Assembly: GCA_023014365.1 (NCBI GenBank)
Contig: JAEBUN010000004.1
Span: 2,905,925 to 2,969,924, forward strand
Direction of reading: 5' to 3'
Length of the DNA: 64,000 nucleotides
Source: Lepiota brunneoincarnata
Taxonomy: Eukaryota; Basidiomycota; Agaricomycetes; Agaricales; Agaricaceae
The notes under the pieces were generated by a model. It did not search any database. It was not told the DNA's origin and saw only the letters and a list, made by a program, of their open reading frames with translations. This document shows positions 9,555 through 22,088 of this stretch, piece by piece. The number at the start of each line of letters is the position of its first letter. The first letter of the stretch is position 1. The position numbers were made by a program, and so were the translations under genes.

Positions 9555-12500
9555 ATGGCGCGACTGGGCAGTGTCGACGTCGTGGCTGATGTTGGGGACG
9601 TACCGTCATCCATACTTGTTGATGTTCTTGAGTTGGTGGTGGTGGTGTTAAGCTGTCTGAGTTTTGCCATGTTTGGCCCGCAACATATCGAAAAATGGCA
9701 TGCGCTCGAGCGTTCCCACGCCAAAACGCAAATGGCTCCAGAGGACTGGCAGAAAGCTCGTCTGATTGGCGATGACGAACACCTGGACAGTGCAGACGAC
9801 GAGGACCTCGATAGTGATGCCGCCTTTGATGAGAGCGACTGAGGAACGTTTTGCAGGATTCTTTTCAACCAAAGTTCGTTATTCCTTGCATCACTCGACA
9901 CTGTTCTGATTTTGTCTGTGTGCAGAAAAAACTAAAACAGACAAAGAAAAAGCAAACTGTTAGATTTGCAGATGTAGATCTCAATGAAGATTTAGACACG
10001 GCTCTCCCGAGGGAGGAGGAGGAAGACGGGGAGGAGGAGGAGGAGGAGGAAGGTGATCCGGATGAGTTCATTGATCTACTGGACGTCTTGGATGGGAAGG
10101 GTGAGATTGACATGGAGAGCGATGACGACAAGTCAAAAACGCAGAAATATTCAGAGGACGAGGACGAGGAAGAAGAATCAGGTTCTGGAGAAGAGGAGGG
10201 AGGAGGAAGAAGGGAACGTCCTTTCAGCGTCCGACGGCGAGGGGGCGCCTGAGGCAGCAGAAGAGTTCCAAAATTTCATCTCGAATCTTGATGCGGCGAC
10301 TGCAAAAAAGCGCAAAATAGACGAGGCCGAGCCTGCAAAGACATCTCAGCCAAGGAAACGTCGCCTTATCGCTGAACGAACCGAGGCTGGCGCCGAAAAT
10401 GAGTTTCGCGCTCATGTATCAGGTATGTCTCTTGCTGTCCTCTTCGTATCTGTCTATTCATTTCCTCTCAGGTTCTAAACTTAAACTTGATGACCTTCTC
10501 GCTCCCCTTTCTACTCAATCATCAAACCTCCTTACTCTCAAAAAGAACACAAAAGTTCTATCAGCGTCCTCGACAAAGGCCAAAGTCCTATCCGCACCTT
10601 TACCACAGCGGACGCAAGAACGTTTGGATCGCGAAGCTGCCTACGAAAAAACCAAGGAGGAAGTAGACAAATGGTCAGCCACAATGAAGCGCATTCGCGA
10701 GGTCAGTTTTCCCTCTACCCTTCATGAAGCATCAACCTTATCATCACTATTCAGGCCGAGCACCTCAGCTTCCCTCTCCAAGCACACTCATCAGGGCGTG
10801 TCTCCAACCTCGAACTCGCAGCCAAATTCAAGGTCTGACCATCCCCATCGTGTTTTCTTTTTACCTCCCGTCCATGGCACTCACACCAAATCTTAGCCCT
10901 CAACTAAACTCGAAAGCTCCGTCGATGCCCTCCTCAAATCTGCAAAAATGCGAGAGGAGGACATCGAACAAACCGAAGACACAATGCTCAGAGCGAACAA
11001 TCTTACAGTGGAGGAAGTTGCCCAGCGGCGCGCTGAACTCCGGCATATGCGCGAGCTCATGTTCCGTGCGGAACTCAAGGCCAAGCGCATTAACAAGATC
11101 AAGAGTAGAACATATCGTAAAATCAAGCGGAAAGAAAAAGAGCGGTTGAGGGAAAAAATACGTGAAGCAGATGGGGACGGGGAGAGCGAGACGGAGGAAG
11201 GGAGGCTGAAGCGGGAGGTTGAACGTGCAAGGGAGAGAGCGACGCTGAGGCATAAGCATACCGGTAAATGGGCAAGGCAGATGCGTCAGCGGCACTTAGA
11301 TGAGGATGGGAAGCAGGAAGTTGAGGAAATGTTGCATCGTGGGGACCAGCTGCGGCGGAAAATCCAGGGTAAAGGGAGTGAAGAAGAGAGTAGCGAAGAC
11401 GATGAGGACGAGGATGAGGACGAAGGTGACACCGAGGAAGGAATTCAGAAGATCAAAAGAGTGGCTTTCGATGAAGTGAAACACCTGGATGAGCAGATGT
11501 CTGGGACAGAGCCAAGTGGAACAGGAGGCCAGAGTGTGTTCGAGATGAAATTTATGAAGGATGCCATGGCACGGGCACAAGCGGCCACAGATAACATGGC
11601 TGACGACTTCGTCAAGGAAATGGGAGGCGATATTTCTGGGGGAAACGACGACGACGACGAAGATGAAAAAGAAACCGGTAGGGGCCGACCCGTCAAACGG
11701 TGTTCTTGCCAGCCGTTCCGGTGGGCGTATGGTCTACCGACCAAATGCACCACGGGATGGTGCGCGCCAAGCCCCCCGCTCTATGGGCTCGCTTGCATCA
11801 GATACATCCAGTGTTACGCTCAAATCTACCGATCTCCTCTCTCCTCCTACTTCACCTCAAGAAACCTTCAGAGTGCCCACTGGTCCTCTTGCGTCCACTA
11901 GAGACCGCACTGAGGAGCTCAACCCCTGGTTAACCAGGGACACGGACTCATCTTCAAAAGTTTCGAGGAAGAAGAATGACGTGTTTGACAAAAACAGTCA
12001 ATGGTCCGAAAAGTCGAAGAATAAACTCAAGAAACTCGTGAAGAAGGGCAAGGAGGAAAAGGAGAAGGCGCAAGCGGATGCGGTAGTAGAAATTTCGATG
12101 GAAAATAATCTGACAATCGCGAATGCTACACTACTTAACTCAAGATCGCATTCCTCGACGCCGGTACCAAGGTCGACGCCAGACCTAACAGCAATCGCAA
12201 AGTCACAGGAAAATGGTGTTGATAGTGACGACTCTGATGCGAATAGCGAATTCGAGGCGCAGGAAGCAGCAATACTCAAGACCAAGCCCGACGCGAACCT
12301 AAGAGGTCTCAAAGCATTCCAACAGAGGGATCTAGTTGCACTTGCGTTTGCAGGAGATGATGTTGTCCGAGTACGCCCTTAACATTTGCACCTCTCCCAG
12401 CTTTTGATTTTCATACCCCCTCGACAGGAATTTGAGGAAGTCAAGAAACGCGAAATAGCCGCAGACGCGCCAAGAGACGTCGACACAACCATCCCAGGTT

Positions 12501-12947
12501 GGGTAAGCACCCCCTTCACATCAGATTTTCTCTTCACGTGGGGACCTCATATATTCCTTCCACTAGGGGTCGTGGGGCGGCCAAGGAACCCGACGTGTCC
12601 CACCCAAGCCGGAGCGTATCAAGAAGATTGCAGGCATTGATCCAAAGGGCCGGGCGGACTACGGGAAAAAACATGTCATTATCTCCGAGAAGCGCGATAA
12701 GAAGGCTGCCCGGTACCTTGTCAAAGATCTGCCTTATCCTTATACCAGCCGCGCGCAGTATGAGCGATCAATGGAACAACCTTTGGGGAAGGAGTGGAAT
12801 ACCCGTGTTGGTTTCCAGAGGGCTACGTTACCAAGAGTAGTGAAGAAGGTTCGTTGGTTGGCTTCTGTTGTCTATTTAATGGCGGTCCTAATGCGTTGCT
12901 CTCTTCAGCCTGGCGTTATTATTGATCCATTGAGTAAAATGGCATGA
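9555..12947 (+). CDS. UTP14: UTP14, U3 snoRNP small-subunit processome component
   Basis: UTP14 acts in the nucleolus in 18S rRNA maturation and activates the helicase Dhr1. Diagnostic segments include ERFAGFFSTK, KKKQTVRFADVDLNEDL, LDDLLAPLSTQSSNLLTL, REEDIEQTEDTMLRANN, RINKIKSRTYRKIKRKEKER, VAFDEVKHLDEQMSGTE, and a C-terminal block with HVIISEKRDKKAARYLVKDL and FQRATLPRVVKKPGVIID. Introns with gttcgt, gtatgt, gtcagt, gtctga, gtacgc, gtaagc and gttcgt donors join these. Three one-base insertions are needed to read it through, near 9840, 10198 and 11676. Each sits between clearly homologous segments. The start at 9555 (MARLGS) is uncertain because the sequence before DWQKARLIGDDE does not resemble other UTP14 N-termini. 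Acidic runs and basic tracts are typical of the family. Confidence 0.9.
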
Positions 12948-13195
12948 CCTAAAACCTTTCAACTCACCTGATTACCCTCGCCTCGGTTCTACACTCACGA
13001 TCTTATCAGCCTCATGTCTCCGTCAAATACGCATCAAAGTTTTTATACGTCACAAAAAAACTATGTACATCTGAAGCAAATCCATAGGCATACTAATCAT
13101 ACAAACGATTTTCAAATGCTTGGTACAAACTGATTCGGTTTCACGCTATTTTATCGTCCAGACCATCAGTCCATTCAGAACTTCATTTTCACCCT

Positions 13196-15748
13196 TCAGT
13201 TCCCCAACGCGAGATTGACTAAAACGTAGACATTCGCCGTCACCACCACCAACCAAATGACAATACCAGCGAAAATCGTGATTTTTCCGTTGCTATAATC
13301 GACCCATTTGTCAGCAGCGGCTTCTGCGGATCCAGGTGTTTGGGATGAGGTGTCCAAAGGCCCCTCATTTTCTGTGTTTGTTGGTTTGCGCACCCTCATG
13401 ATCAGCTTAGAGGACGTGCAGTACAAGAGAGGGAAAGTGACGAATGGGAGGACGACCGAGAGAACAACTTGGGATCCGACGAGTAGTGCGTCAATTCCTT
13501 GCCTACCAATAGCAATGGCTACCACCATGGATGGTATAATTGCAAGGAGGCGTGTTATCAAACGGCGAACAACCGGCTGTTTTTTTTTTTTTAGAAAAAA
13601 GAAAAACTCAGTCGACTGGTCTGCGGTGTACCAAAAAAAAAAAGTGAACGGACCGAAACACGCCACTGAATAAACCCTTCAGAAACCGCTTGTCCCGCCA
13701 CCGTGGCGATGAACGAGGAACTCTAGGGGAAATCAATGAGATCTTGATCATACCAGGACAGGTTTAGCGGACATAATCACCTGACCAGCTGCAAGTAGAG
13801 CGATTGCAAAAAGCGTAGCCGCGGCTATTGGATAGCGGAATTAATTTACCCCAAAACAAATACGCCGATTTGCGTGCTCACCTTGCCCAACTAGATCCCG
13901 AATGAGGTCATATGCGTCGAACAGGCTAGCAGGGTCGGCATCTCCCGTGTTTGTGTCTCCATTAAAGAAGACCACACTCGCGAGGATCAAGATCCTGATC
14001 AAGTCAGATCCATGATTCTGCAAAAATGGAAAAAAAAAAAAAGTGGAAGGGACATACATCGAATTTATCAAGACGGCGAACCCAAGCAGGCAAGCCACAA
14101 CATCAGCGATCCCATGATAAATGTGCGCTTTCACAAAAGGGAGTGGGTTGTTTTCGTGCTCCGAGTGTCGTGTGGCTTGCGTAGAAAAGAAGCTGGCAGG
14201 GGGGATTCGAAAAGCACTCCTAACGGATCTGGTGGTAGCCCCTAGGTACAGACGGAGCCGCAAAGGTAGTGTTTTCGGCTCTTCGGACTCTAGCGAGTTG
14301 ATTGTACTCAAGGTGGCCTTTTCATCGCTGCGAAGTCGGTAGTTGATTCTGTCCTGAGTGGCAAGAGCTGACCCAACGAAGAGGCTGTGAGGCATGACGG
14401 TCGCTCCGATGATACCGATTGCTATGGATCCAAAGGTAAGCATTATTGCCAAGAATACTTTCTGAGATTGAGCACTTACAAGTATAGAGACCGCCGGAGG
14501 CAAAGATATACTTTGATGGTACATAGCCTTCAAAAGCGTGTCCCCAGTCAACATCAACTCTGGAGATGATGATAGCCATGCAGATCAGTACAGCGAGCAC
14601 CTAAACAACCCCGAGTTAATTGCAAGGCGCTAAAATAAAGAAAAAAACAAATATAGATCCGGGCCGACATACCATACCAGCGATGAGGAACTCGAACATC
14701 CTTACGGGCCGACCGCGCAGCGGGTCCCCCATTGCAAGAATAAGAATGACATCTACCGCTGTTAATAACACGCCGTGCCAAAGCTGCAACCTCGGGAAAA
14801 GCATGCAGAGTGCGATTGCAGAACCCAACAGTTCCGCGAGATCCGTCGCGATGATTGCAATCTCAGCAAGGACATATAGGGGGTAAAGGCCCAACCAGCG
14901 ATATAGACGCGGATATTTAGGCCTATTGTATAGCAGTAATCGAGTGTGGGAAGCCAGATCTGTCAGTGTATGTCAGCATCTGCGCAGCGTCACCGAAAAG
15001 AACATGAAGTGCGGCAGAGGACGGCAGGGAGGAACTAAAAATAGTTCCGGTGTAAGGTTCTCCGATAAAAGAGCGGAGGGATATAGAAAAAAAAAGGCCC
15101 TACCCCATACTGGGGTGATGGACCCGTCTCCTGTCGTCAACAGCAAGATGGGGCGCACCAACGCCATGACTGACAGACATGAAGTGTGGGATTGCCCACC
15201 AGACGTCTGTTATCGGCGACATATGCTATAACACAGTCGGATATGTCACAAGCACGAAAGAAGAAGGTCTTGCATCACGATGCGAATGAATCGGTGGGGT
15301 TGTAAACTTACCGATTCCAGTCACACAGCCAAGCCTGCTCGCTAATACCTGTGTTATGGGGTCATTGCCGTCAGCATACCGCATACATGGTTCATAGCCC
15401 AAAGGCCTGGGAAGGGCCCCACCTGCAGGAAAACAGCGAAAATCCCAGCGAGGAGCACGATAAAAAGCAATCGATAACCGTACTTCGAACCCGCTTGCAG
15501 GTCCACCCCCCAATTACCGCTGCGTGGAAGACCGATTTGTAAGTCGAGATGCTATTGGGTTAACAGCAAAAGAGCTCCTCGACGACGTACGGATCAAAGT
15601 AGGCGACAGCACAGACAACTCCCACACCAGTGTGTTTCCTGATGTGCTGGAACACGGTCCATCCTGCCTTCTCGAGCCGTATCAGGAGGCTTCGGGATTG
15701 TTGTGGGGGTTGCGACGGCGCAGGGGGAGGGTTGTTGGGAGCTGACAT
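13196..15748 (-). CDS. NRAMP-family divalent metal transporter
   Basis: This is an SMF-type proton-coupled manganese/iron transporter. The exon 1-exon 2 junction rebuilds the metal-binding [12 protein letters not shown] motif of helix 1, and [14 protein letters not shown] gives the MPH motif of helix 6. Further helices are visible, including [88 protein letters not shown] and the last helix [19 protein letters not shown]. At least nine exons are joined by in-phase introns. The intron at about 14961-15310 is 350 bases, much longer than the rest. A loop exon has acceptor atcag directly before GATCTTGATC; the nearer tttgcag would shift the frame. Membrane location could be plasma membrane, vacuole or endosome. 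No break was found. Confidence 0.93.
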
Positions 15749-16446
15749 GACAAACGCTGGGGTCAGAAGGCAACGGGGGGGATTAAGTAGTATTCGGAAG
15801 ACGACGAACCCAAACCAACGGACAGAACGCCTCGCACGAAACGATAGTACGGTACGCGTATTCTCCTCACTCCTGGGTCTCCCATATATGGTATTTCCCG
15901 ATCATTCACTCCGCCCGGCTTGGACCGGACCCATCAGCACCCATTTTGATGATTGCTGCACTCCCCATCCCCGGTAGAGCCCTTGCCTCCACCTACTCAT
16001 GCTTAGTTTGTAAGCCTTTTTTCAAATCTGACGTCTGGCACAGCTATCCATGACCCTAGCTACCACTCTCCTGTTCCCAACTTAAATGAAAAACGACGCC
16101 CTTTAAAGAATTTCAAGACTCCATATATTATCAATCTATCCGAACACCCAACCTTTTGGTAAAGCCAGCGCGACCAATTTCGAAAACCGTAAACAGCAAG
16201 TCAGCAACCCGAACCCTCACAAGGTAGCCCACGCCCAGAAAATCCGTTTCAATCCCGCAGCCTAGCAAGGTAACCTTGTTGTATTGCTCTGCAAGCCGTC
16301 CCCGTGTCAATTTGAATGACCTCAGTGAATCCCTTCCTGGTTCGACGTTCGTATTATCCTAGTCCCCATGCGAATAGACGCTGACCGCCAATTGATCGAT
16401 CAAATCCCCACGTGCGGCCGTTGAGCTTGCCATTCCCCGGGCGTTA
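15749..16446. other. Intergenic between NRAMP and the next minus-strand gene
   Basis: About 700 bases without a convincing gene. It should contain the NRAMP promoter on the high-coordinate side of 15748. The overlapping short frames have no family features. Confidence 0.4.
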
Positions 16447-17572
16447 TCAATGGAGGAAATACATCTTGTCCCTGCCCCGTGCTGTCGCTTTTGCCCCTGC
16501 GGCCTGTGCAGAAACCCTTCCAGGGGGCACAAATATATGTAACAATCTGGACCCTATCCGACTCCAGAGCTGTGGTCTCTCTTGGCGTGGGCTGGTATTT
16601 CCTGATTTCATACCATCCTGAGTGTCCTCTCCCACGGCAGGAACTACCGGAAGGGTCCAAGAATCCAAGTGAGGTTGGGTATTGACTGAGCTAGAAACGA
16701 GTGCTACAGATTCCAAGACCATGGACCGTTCCGCCAATGTTAAAACTGCTAATCTTCCCTGATTTTCGTCAACGCTAGGCTCAGACGGATCCGAGGTGGC
16801 AACCGATCGTAATGTTTCAGGTGTCGGTGAGGTAAATGTTAAGGCTGGGATGCATGGCTCATATGTTGATTTCACTTGACGTTGTCCAGGGGTCAGCCAG
16901 GGCATTGCAATATTTCATTTGACAAGATGACGTACCACCGCCCTCATCTCCGTCAATCTGGGATTCGTTCAGGATCGAACACACACTGACATTCCCCATA
17001 GTCTGCCTCCTTGACATGAGAGCAACTCAGAGACAACAAGCGGTCAGACCCACCTTCACTTCGAGTAGTTCCCCAAAGCTCGAGTCGGACGACTCACTAT
17101 CAAAATCGGACCATTGGTCAACCTGGTCTTCAATTACAGGAGGGCCGAAGTAAGCATCAAGCACATGGGCGTCCTCCAGAATGGGTGACAATTCGAAAAG
17201 TCGCGACCGGGTTTGTACGCTTCCCTCGTTAGGCCTCCGATAATTCTGTGGCATGTCAGTGATAAGTGCTTTACACGAGGCAAAAGAATTACCAGTCTTC
17301 TTTCTCGAACGGCCTGCGGCAGGTCGCCGGGAGACCCTGCTCTAGTATGAGCCAAAAACTTCTGCCTCGCTACATAAGATGTGATATACCCATTGAAGGG
17401 GAGTGCTTACGCTTTCAGATTTTGTAGGGGTGGAAATGACGACCTGGTTGGTCCCCCGCAGGCCTTGGCGATGTGCCAGAGGGGAAGATACACTAAACTT
17501 GAAGACTTTAAGCCGAGTAGCCCATTTACCGTGCAGGGAACACACCTCAGGGATACGTTTCTCGGGTGTCAT
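16447..17572 (-). CDS. Uncharacterised Ser-rich acidic protein, five exons
   Basis: Not recognised. The start is the ATG giving MTPEKRIPEVCSLHGKWATR. Exons join cleanly: donor gtaagc to acceptor gaggcag (KFLAHTRAGSPGDLPQ), donor gtaatt to ccacag (NYRRPNEGSVQTRSRLFEL), then DAYFGPPVIEDQVDQWSDFD with an acidic Ser cluster, donor gtgggt to gaggcag (TMGNVSVCSILNESQIDG), donor gtacgt to gtcaag (KSTYEPCIPALTFTSPTPE). The last exon ends in ARGRDKMYFLH with TGA at 16447. The first three introns are phase 0 and the fourth is phase 1. No membrane segment or signal peptide is evident. Composition suggests a mostly disordered, possibly nuclear or regulatory protein. Confidence 0.65.
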
Positions 17573-17667
17573 TGACGGTCGATCCTGTATTAAAGTTCAT
17601 CAGGCGAGGGATTTTTGCGCTCCAGTTTAGTGGTCAGAGTCAAGTCGACTTACATTTCGGGTGCTAA

Positions 17668-17678
17668 ACTATATATAC
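17668..17678 (-). promoter_or_regulatory. TATA-like element
   Basis: Minus-strand TATATATAG about 100 bases upstream of the ATG at 17572. It is a plausible core promoter for the five-exon unknown gene. Confidence 0.35.
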
Positions 17679-18016
17679 ACGAAGCTCACAGTCAGCCCCG
17701 GTTCATTGGAACCTATATATGCGTCCCACCTCATTAAACATATGGAAATGTGGCTGAGGCGAGGGAGATGGTGGATCACGAGCTTGCAGGGTCTTGCCAC
17801 CCGTCAGAATTGACGCCGACTAAGTGACGATCCCAAATGCGCACCTTTCTCATAACAACCGGAAGAGGGTGAGAGCCAGTTGGAGGCGTATCGTCACGAA
17901 ATGAGAAGTCCTGGGACGTATCGCCGATCGGCGTCTAGGGAAATGAGCATCTCTAGGCGGTTCCTCCAAGTTGGTAGCTCGTTCTCACGGTTCCTGGAGG
18001 GCAGTGGTCAGGGCAG

Positions 18017-18412
18017 ATGCACAATGTGTGTCTACGCCGCCCAATTGCTGTATATGTTGCTATGGTAGGGGCGGCGCCCAGGCTCATCGGTCGGGCGACC
18101 TTGGGCGGGGTGCTGACCCTTCGAGGCAAAATGGGTGGAGTTGATCCCGAGAAACTCAGATCTACAGAGTTCCGACCGAGAAGCGAGGAAAATAAATCAG
18201 GGTCAGTTCAAGAGCAACTGGATTCATTTAATAGCATATACCCTGAACCGTTACCGATTTCCGACAATGGCCGGACATTGGATCCATTGAGGGAGGTAAT
18301 TCCTGTTAACTCAAAGTCAGAAGGCCCGAACAGACTAGTAGCAAGTATGAACAACCTACTGGATGGGGTAGGACAATCATACCCAGAAGGCGCAAGATGG
18401 ATTCCAACATGA
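18017..18412 (+). CDS. Possible hypothetical protein, single frame
   Basis: An ATG-initiated frame of 131 codons contains a polar, natural-looking stretch (MGGVDPEKLRSTEFRPRS, VQEQLDSFNSIYPEPLPIS, VASMNNLLDGVGQS). A second coherent stretch follows in another frame (SVARTQARKARLDEVEGKL). The two together may be one small gene with an unrecognised intron or an indel. I cannot name it, and it may be a chance frame. Confidence 0.25.
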   Translation: MHNVCLRRPIAVYVAMVGAAPRLIGRATLGGVLTLRGKMGGVDPEKLRSTEFRPRSEENKSGSVQEQLDSFNSIYPEPLPISDNGRTLDPLREVIPVNSKSEGPNRLVASMNNLLDGVGQSYPEGARWIPT

Positions 18413-19263
18413 GCGTAGCGCGTACACAAGCGAGAAAGGCCCGTCTCGATGAGGTGGAGGGAAAACTGCTACGACGTTCTTTCGCGAGGCGCTTGATCTG
18501 CTGATGTCATGGCACGTGTGACAGGGTACGGGAACGTCCACGCCGGATTCTGTCCAGACGGATGCGACGCGACCTCATCACGATTTCTGAGAGAACCCAA
18601 AGCACATTACTTCCTGGATATAAGAGGATTTCAAGGCCCATCGTCTGTGTCAATCAGTCAATCTCGTGATTGGCGTTACAACATATGGATCTTATCGACC
18701 CACTAAAGGTGCAATGGGCGTCCAATTACAACCGATTGCTTCGCAAAGTTCTGGGGTTCTGGAGTTGATGGTCTGATGCTGGATGACAAGGATACAAAAG
18801 GCTTACCTGAATGATTCAAACTGTCTGATGGTGTCAAGCTAATCGACACTTTAGACAGGGCGCGGTAGCCAATTAAGGGTCCCTGAAATAATTTTTTCGA
18901 GTAAGAGATGGGGATATGACGCGGTGCCCGTCTGTCAGGCCAAACATTGTGGGCGAAAAACCTGTGAATTTAGTTATGTCGGTGATGACCGTAGAGATGT
19001 TCAACAGGATCCTTCTCTGTTGGACGGCCGGGTACCCCAAGTCAAGATGCTGCTCTGGTTTATCTGAGCTAATCCGGAGACATCCACCACGGAAATCGAC
19101 ATACGGGCTTTAACCCCCTTCTTCACAACGACAGCTGAGCAGCTACTTGGTTGTTCCCATAACAGCTCGAAGTCACAAGGGTGCCGGCTTGAGTCCATAA
19201 AGCCATGCCACCAGGGGTATTCCGGTTCTCCGCTCCTGCCTTCCTGACGGCTCGGGACCGCCA

Positions 19264-19269
19264 TATAAG
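19264..19269 (+). promoter_or_regulatory. TATA-like element
   Basis: TATAAG about 64 bases before the ATG of the DUF6699-like gene, in the context CCATATAAGGG. Confidence 0.45.
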
Positions 19270-19332
19270 GGCGCCAGACAAAAAGAGATATCTGCACGCA
19301 CTACCGGCTTCGCACACCCCAAGTCTTGTGCT

Positions 19333-19950
19333 ATGAATCACCAAAACCACCACTACTTCCACCACCCTACATACCACCACGTCGCCACGGGCTATCATGC
19401 GCCATATGCATACCCAATGCTACTGTCGTCGCACCCATCGGCGTCGCACCCGCCGGCATTGTTAAAGGGGAGCGTCCCGCTCCCAGATGTACGGCTGGCC
19501 CCTCTTCAAGTCGACGACGAGCAGCCACTACCACCCGTCCCATTCGTGGTCGAATCAAGGGAGCTCGACCGTCACCTAAAATGGGGCACATGGAGACAGC
19601 TCCCGAAGCCATGCGGTCCTCATCCGTCGAACCGACTGGGTTCGGTCAACGAGCTACTCAGCCCAGCGACCTCGCCTGGGAAGCGGGAGCTGATAATGGT
19701 GGTGAACGTCGCAGGACAGGCGGAGCGCGAGGTGTTAGTCCGACCACAGGGAGGCGCATCCGTGGTGTCGGTACTTGATGTGATCAATGCCGTGGAAGCT
19801 GAACTGTGGAGGGCAGAGAGACGACGGCCTGCAGAGGGTGCATACCACTATATTGGACGATCGGTGTGTCGGGAGCGTGGTGGGTCATGGAAGTGGTGCG
19901 GGCTCGCAGAAGCGAAGGATGAGAACGACGTTTGGGTGCTGCACCTCTGA
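19333..19950 (+). CDS. DUF6699-like single-exon protein
   Basis: This is an intronless frame of 205 codons from an ATG with a TATA-like box upstream. The N-terminus is His/Tyr/Pro-rich (YHHVATGYHAPYAYP). The C-terminal half has a compact fold-like segment: a conserved Trp region (HLKWGTWRQLP), a beta strand LIMVVNVAG, then VSVLDVINAVEAELWRAE and a final WKWCGLAEAKDENDVWVL. This order (aromatic N-terminal part, short strand pair, V-x-DV-x-x-AI helix) fits DUF6699, a domain common in Agaricomycete genomes with no known function. The match is by eye and other small fungal domains are possible. No membrane segment is seen. Confidence 0.6.
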   Translation: MNHQNHHYFHHPTYHHVATGYHAPYAYPMLLSSHPSASHPPALLKGSVPLPDVRLAPLQVDDEQPLPPVPFVVESRELDRHLKWGTWRQLPKPCGPHPSNRLGSVNELLSPATSPGKRELIMVVNVAGQAEREVLVRPQGGASVVSVLDVINAVEAELWRAERRRPAEGAYHYIGRSVCRERGGSWKWCGLAEAKDENDVWVLHL

Positions 19951-20363
19951 TTGCAGCGCCATCAAAAAAAGAAAAGAAAGGACTTCCTGTACAATAGACA
20001 CAGACTCCGAGTAGAGAGCTGCTCTGCTGTACGCACCAAAAGCTGTTAAATCGATCCGATTTTACATCGAGGACACTGAATCTGTACAGACAATTGTTTC
20101 ATTGCATGCGGGAGCCAAGGCCAAGGTACAGAGTACGGATGATGCGGTACCGTATATCAGAATGTGTATCAGCGACTCGGAGTGGAGAAGAGGGAGGCGA
20201 ACGTGAGAGAGCCAACAGGTCCAATATTTACCAACATGTGGCTCCGATATTTCTCCGTGTGCACGGACCACAGGGACTTCCAAACCGGCGCTACCCTGAT
20301 AGAGACTAAAATCCTCCACGCAACAGCGTTTGGATAAATAATGACATTACAATTTTTGCGATT
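19951..20363. other. Convergent intergenic gap
   Basis: This lies between the 3' ends of the DUF6699-like gene and amidohydrolase copy 1. I see no gene. It should hold both terminators. Confidence 0.4.
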
Positions 20364-22088
20364 CTACTGCCGAACGATCTTCCCGCCTTTGATTATTACT
20401 TTGATCCCTTCAGTAACCGCTCTCTCAAACTCTGTTGGCGTTCCTGCTATATCACCCTCAATACCGACAAGGTCTGCGGCCCACCCTCTATAAATGACTC
20501 CAAACGGCGTGCCGCGGTCCAAATCGAAGCTTGATCCTGGGGTTTCCTCTAGTTTCCGGATTCGCTCCTTTCCAGCCTCTCCATCCCATTCGGACCCTCG
20601 GACGCACTCCCATCCACCCAAGGTTGCCCACGACAAAACCTTCTCCCATGGAACGCCAAGTCGGCGCATCAGGACTAGCTCCAATGCATTCCCACCATGG
20701 TTGAAAACACCCGTATCCCCCCCACAGGCAACATTTTCTAGACCTTCATCAATCACCGCCTTCACAAAAGTTTCTTTAGCCCTATCCCAGACGGATTTCC
20801 CCCGTGCCTTCGAGTGTTTTGATAGGATATAATATGCTGCCAGCGTAGGTACCCATTTGGTCCGCCCCTTCGCTGCAGCGAGCTTTTGGATCAAGCTAAC
20901 GTCTTGATCCTCGCTCGAATACATCTCGGCGCCATGTTCAACACTATCAACCCCCAGATCCAAGAGATCATGAATCGCGGCACTCGTATTTGCATGTGCA
21001 GCCACCTTCACTCCGAGTTTATGGGCAGTCCTAATCATGGATCCAAGCTCCTCTCGGCTGAAAGTGTTGAACGATCTCGACCCGAGAGCCGACGACACCC
21101 CCCCTATCTGAGCTCGCACACGATAATCTGTTCTCATCAGGCGGTCATCAACCATCAGTACAACCAACTATCCTCACCAGCGTACAACTGGAACCGACCC
21201 GGTCGTTCAGGACAGCAGGCCAACAAGAATGATGAACAGCACACTCACCTTCACCCAATCAGATCCTACGCCGATCTGTCTCCTCACGGCACGAGCGCAA
21301 CCATCAATACCGTCTGCAACCTCAGCTCCCGTTACACCCTCGACACCGTCATAGGATGGGTACAACGAACTTCTGGGTCCTAAACGACTGTCAGCTAACG
21401 ATCCCGGGAGCCAGAACCCAGTGTCACGCACCGTAGGATCCCGTGGTGACAATGGCGCGGTTTGCACAGTAGTACCTGGGCCCAGGGATAATTGGTTCAC
21501 GGCCTGACAAGCACTTTCGAAGATCTATGTCGGCATCGAGTGCCCCCTCCGTCCCCAGGTCTCTGATAACAAACACCGTTGCAATCTCATCAGCTTCTCG
21601 TGTTCCATTGTATCCTTCTCCCTATCGTAACTGATCGGTAATGGCGAGGCTTACCTCACTGTGGTGAAACCAGCCATGAGCGTCTTGCGAGCATGAACGG
21701 TTGCTCTGATGGTTCGCTCTACGAGACTCTCCTTGGTGACTTGGTCACTCCACGATGTCTCTGAGTAGGCATGCAAAAACACTATAATAAATTAGCTTGC
21801 TACCAAGGTCTGCGGGCAAGGCAGCTTACGATGAACATGGGTGTCCACAAATCCAGGGACAAAAGTCAATTGGCCACAGTTAATGAATTCGACGCCGTCA
21901 TGCCCAGGAAGACCCTGGAATTCGTCAAGACCCCTCACGTCCAAGATGACGCCCAATGTTCCATCGACCGTGATCACCTGATTCGGCAACAATCTCCGTT
22001 CAAGCGAATCGAAGAGCCTTCCTGCCAGAATGCGGTAGGCCCTCCGATCAGTCTGGCTGACACCTTTTGGGGGGGCCGGCGCTGCCAT
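20364..22088 (-). CDS. Amidohydrolase-superfamily metallohydrolase, copy 1
   Basis: A TIM-barrel hydrolase of the imidazolonepropionase/prolidase-like branch. Metal ligands are visible in order: HVH in the GFVDTHVH motif, a lysine in DWVKLYAD, His in VKVAAHANTSAAI, His in VDSVEHGAEM and Asp in NVACGGDTGVF. Exons were joined by gtaagc, gtgcgt, gtgagt and gtgagg donors, including a 10-nt microexon at 21178-21187. Each junction keeps frame. The start is MAAPAPPKG, with a second ATG directly before it. The protein ends in KGGKIVRQ. A second, inverted copy with the same exon plan lies at 53656-55360. Substrate unknown; relatives hydrolyse cyclic amides or dipeptides. No signal peptide is evident in the main frame. 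Confidence 0.88.
21178..21187 (-). other. 10-nt microexon of amidohydrolase copy 1
   Basis: The bases TTGTACGCTG, flanked by an upstream CAG acceptor and a downstream gtgagg donor, are needed to join DWVK to DYRVRAQIGG in frame as K-LYA-D. The same microexon is present in copy 2. Confidence 0.75.

Larger units (their letters stand above)
17573..19332. other. Intergenic with one weak frame
   Basis: Apart from the low-confidence frame at 18017-18412 and two TATA-like sites, I see no gene here. Several short frames of about 60 codons overlap and lack any coding signature. Confidence 0.35.

Noticed and set aside
9443..9901. Long minus-strand frame antisense to UTP14 with MAKLRQLNTTTT
   Set aside because: It is opposite clear UTP14 coding sequence, is Ser/Thr-rich low complexity and has no family features. 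It is a strand shadow of acidic and Ser codons.
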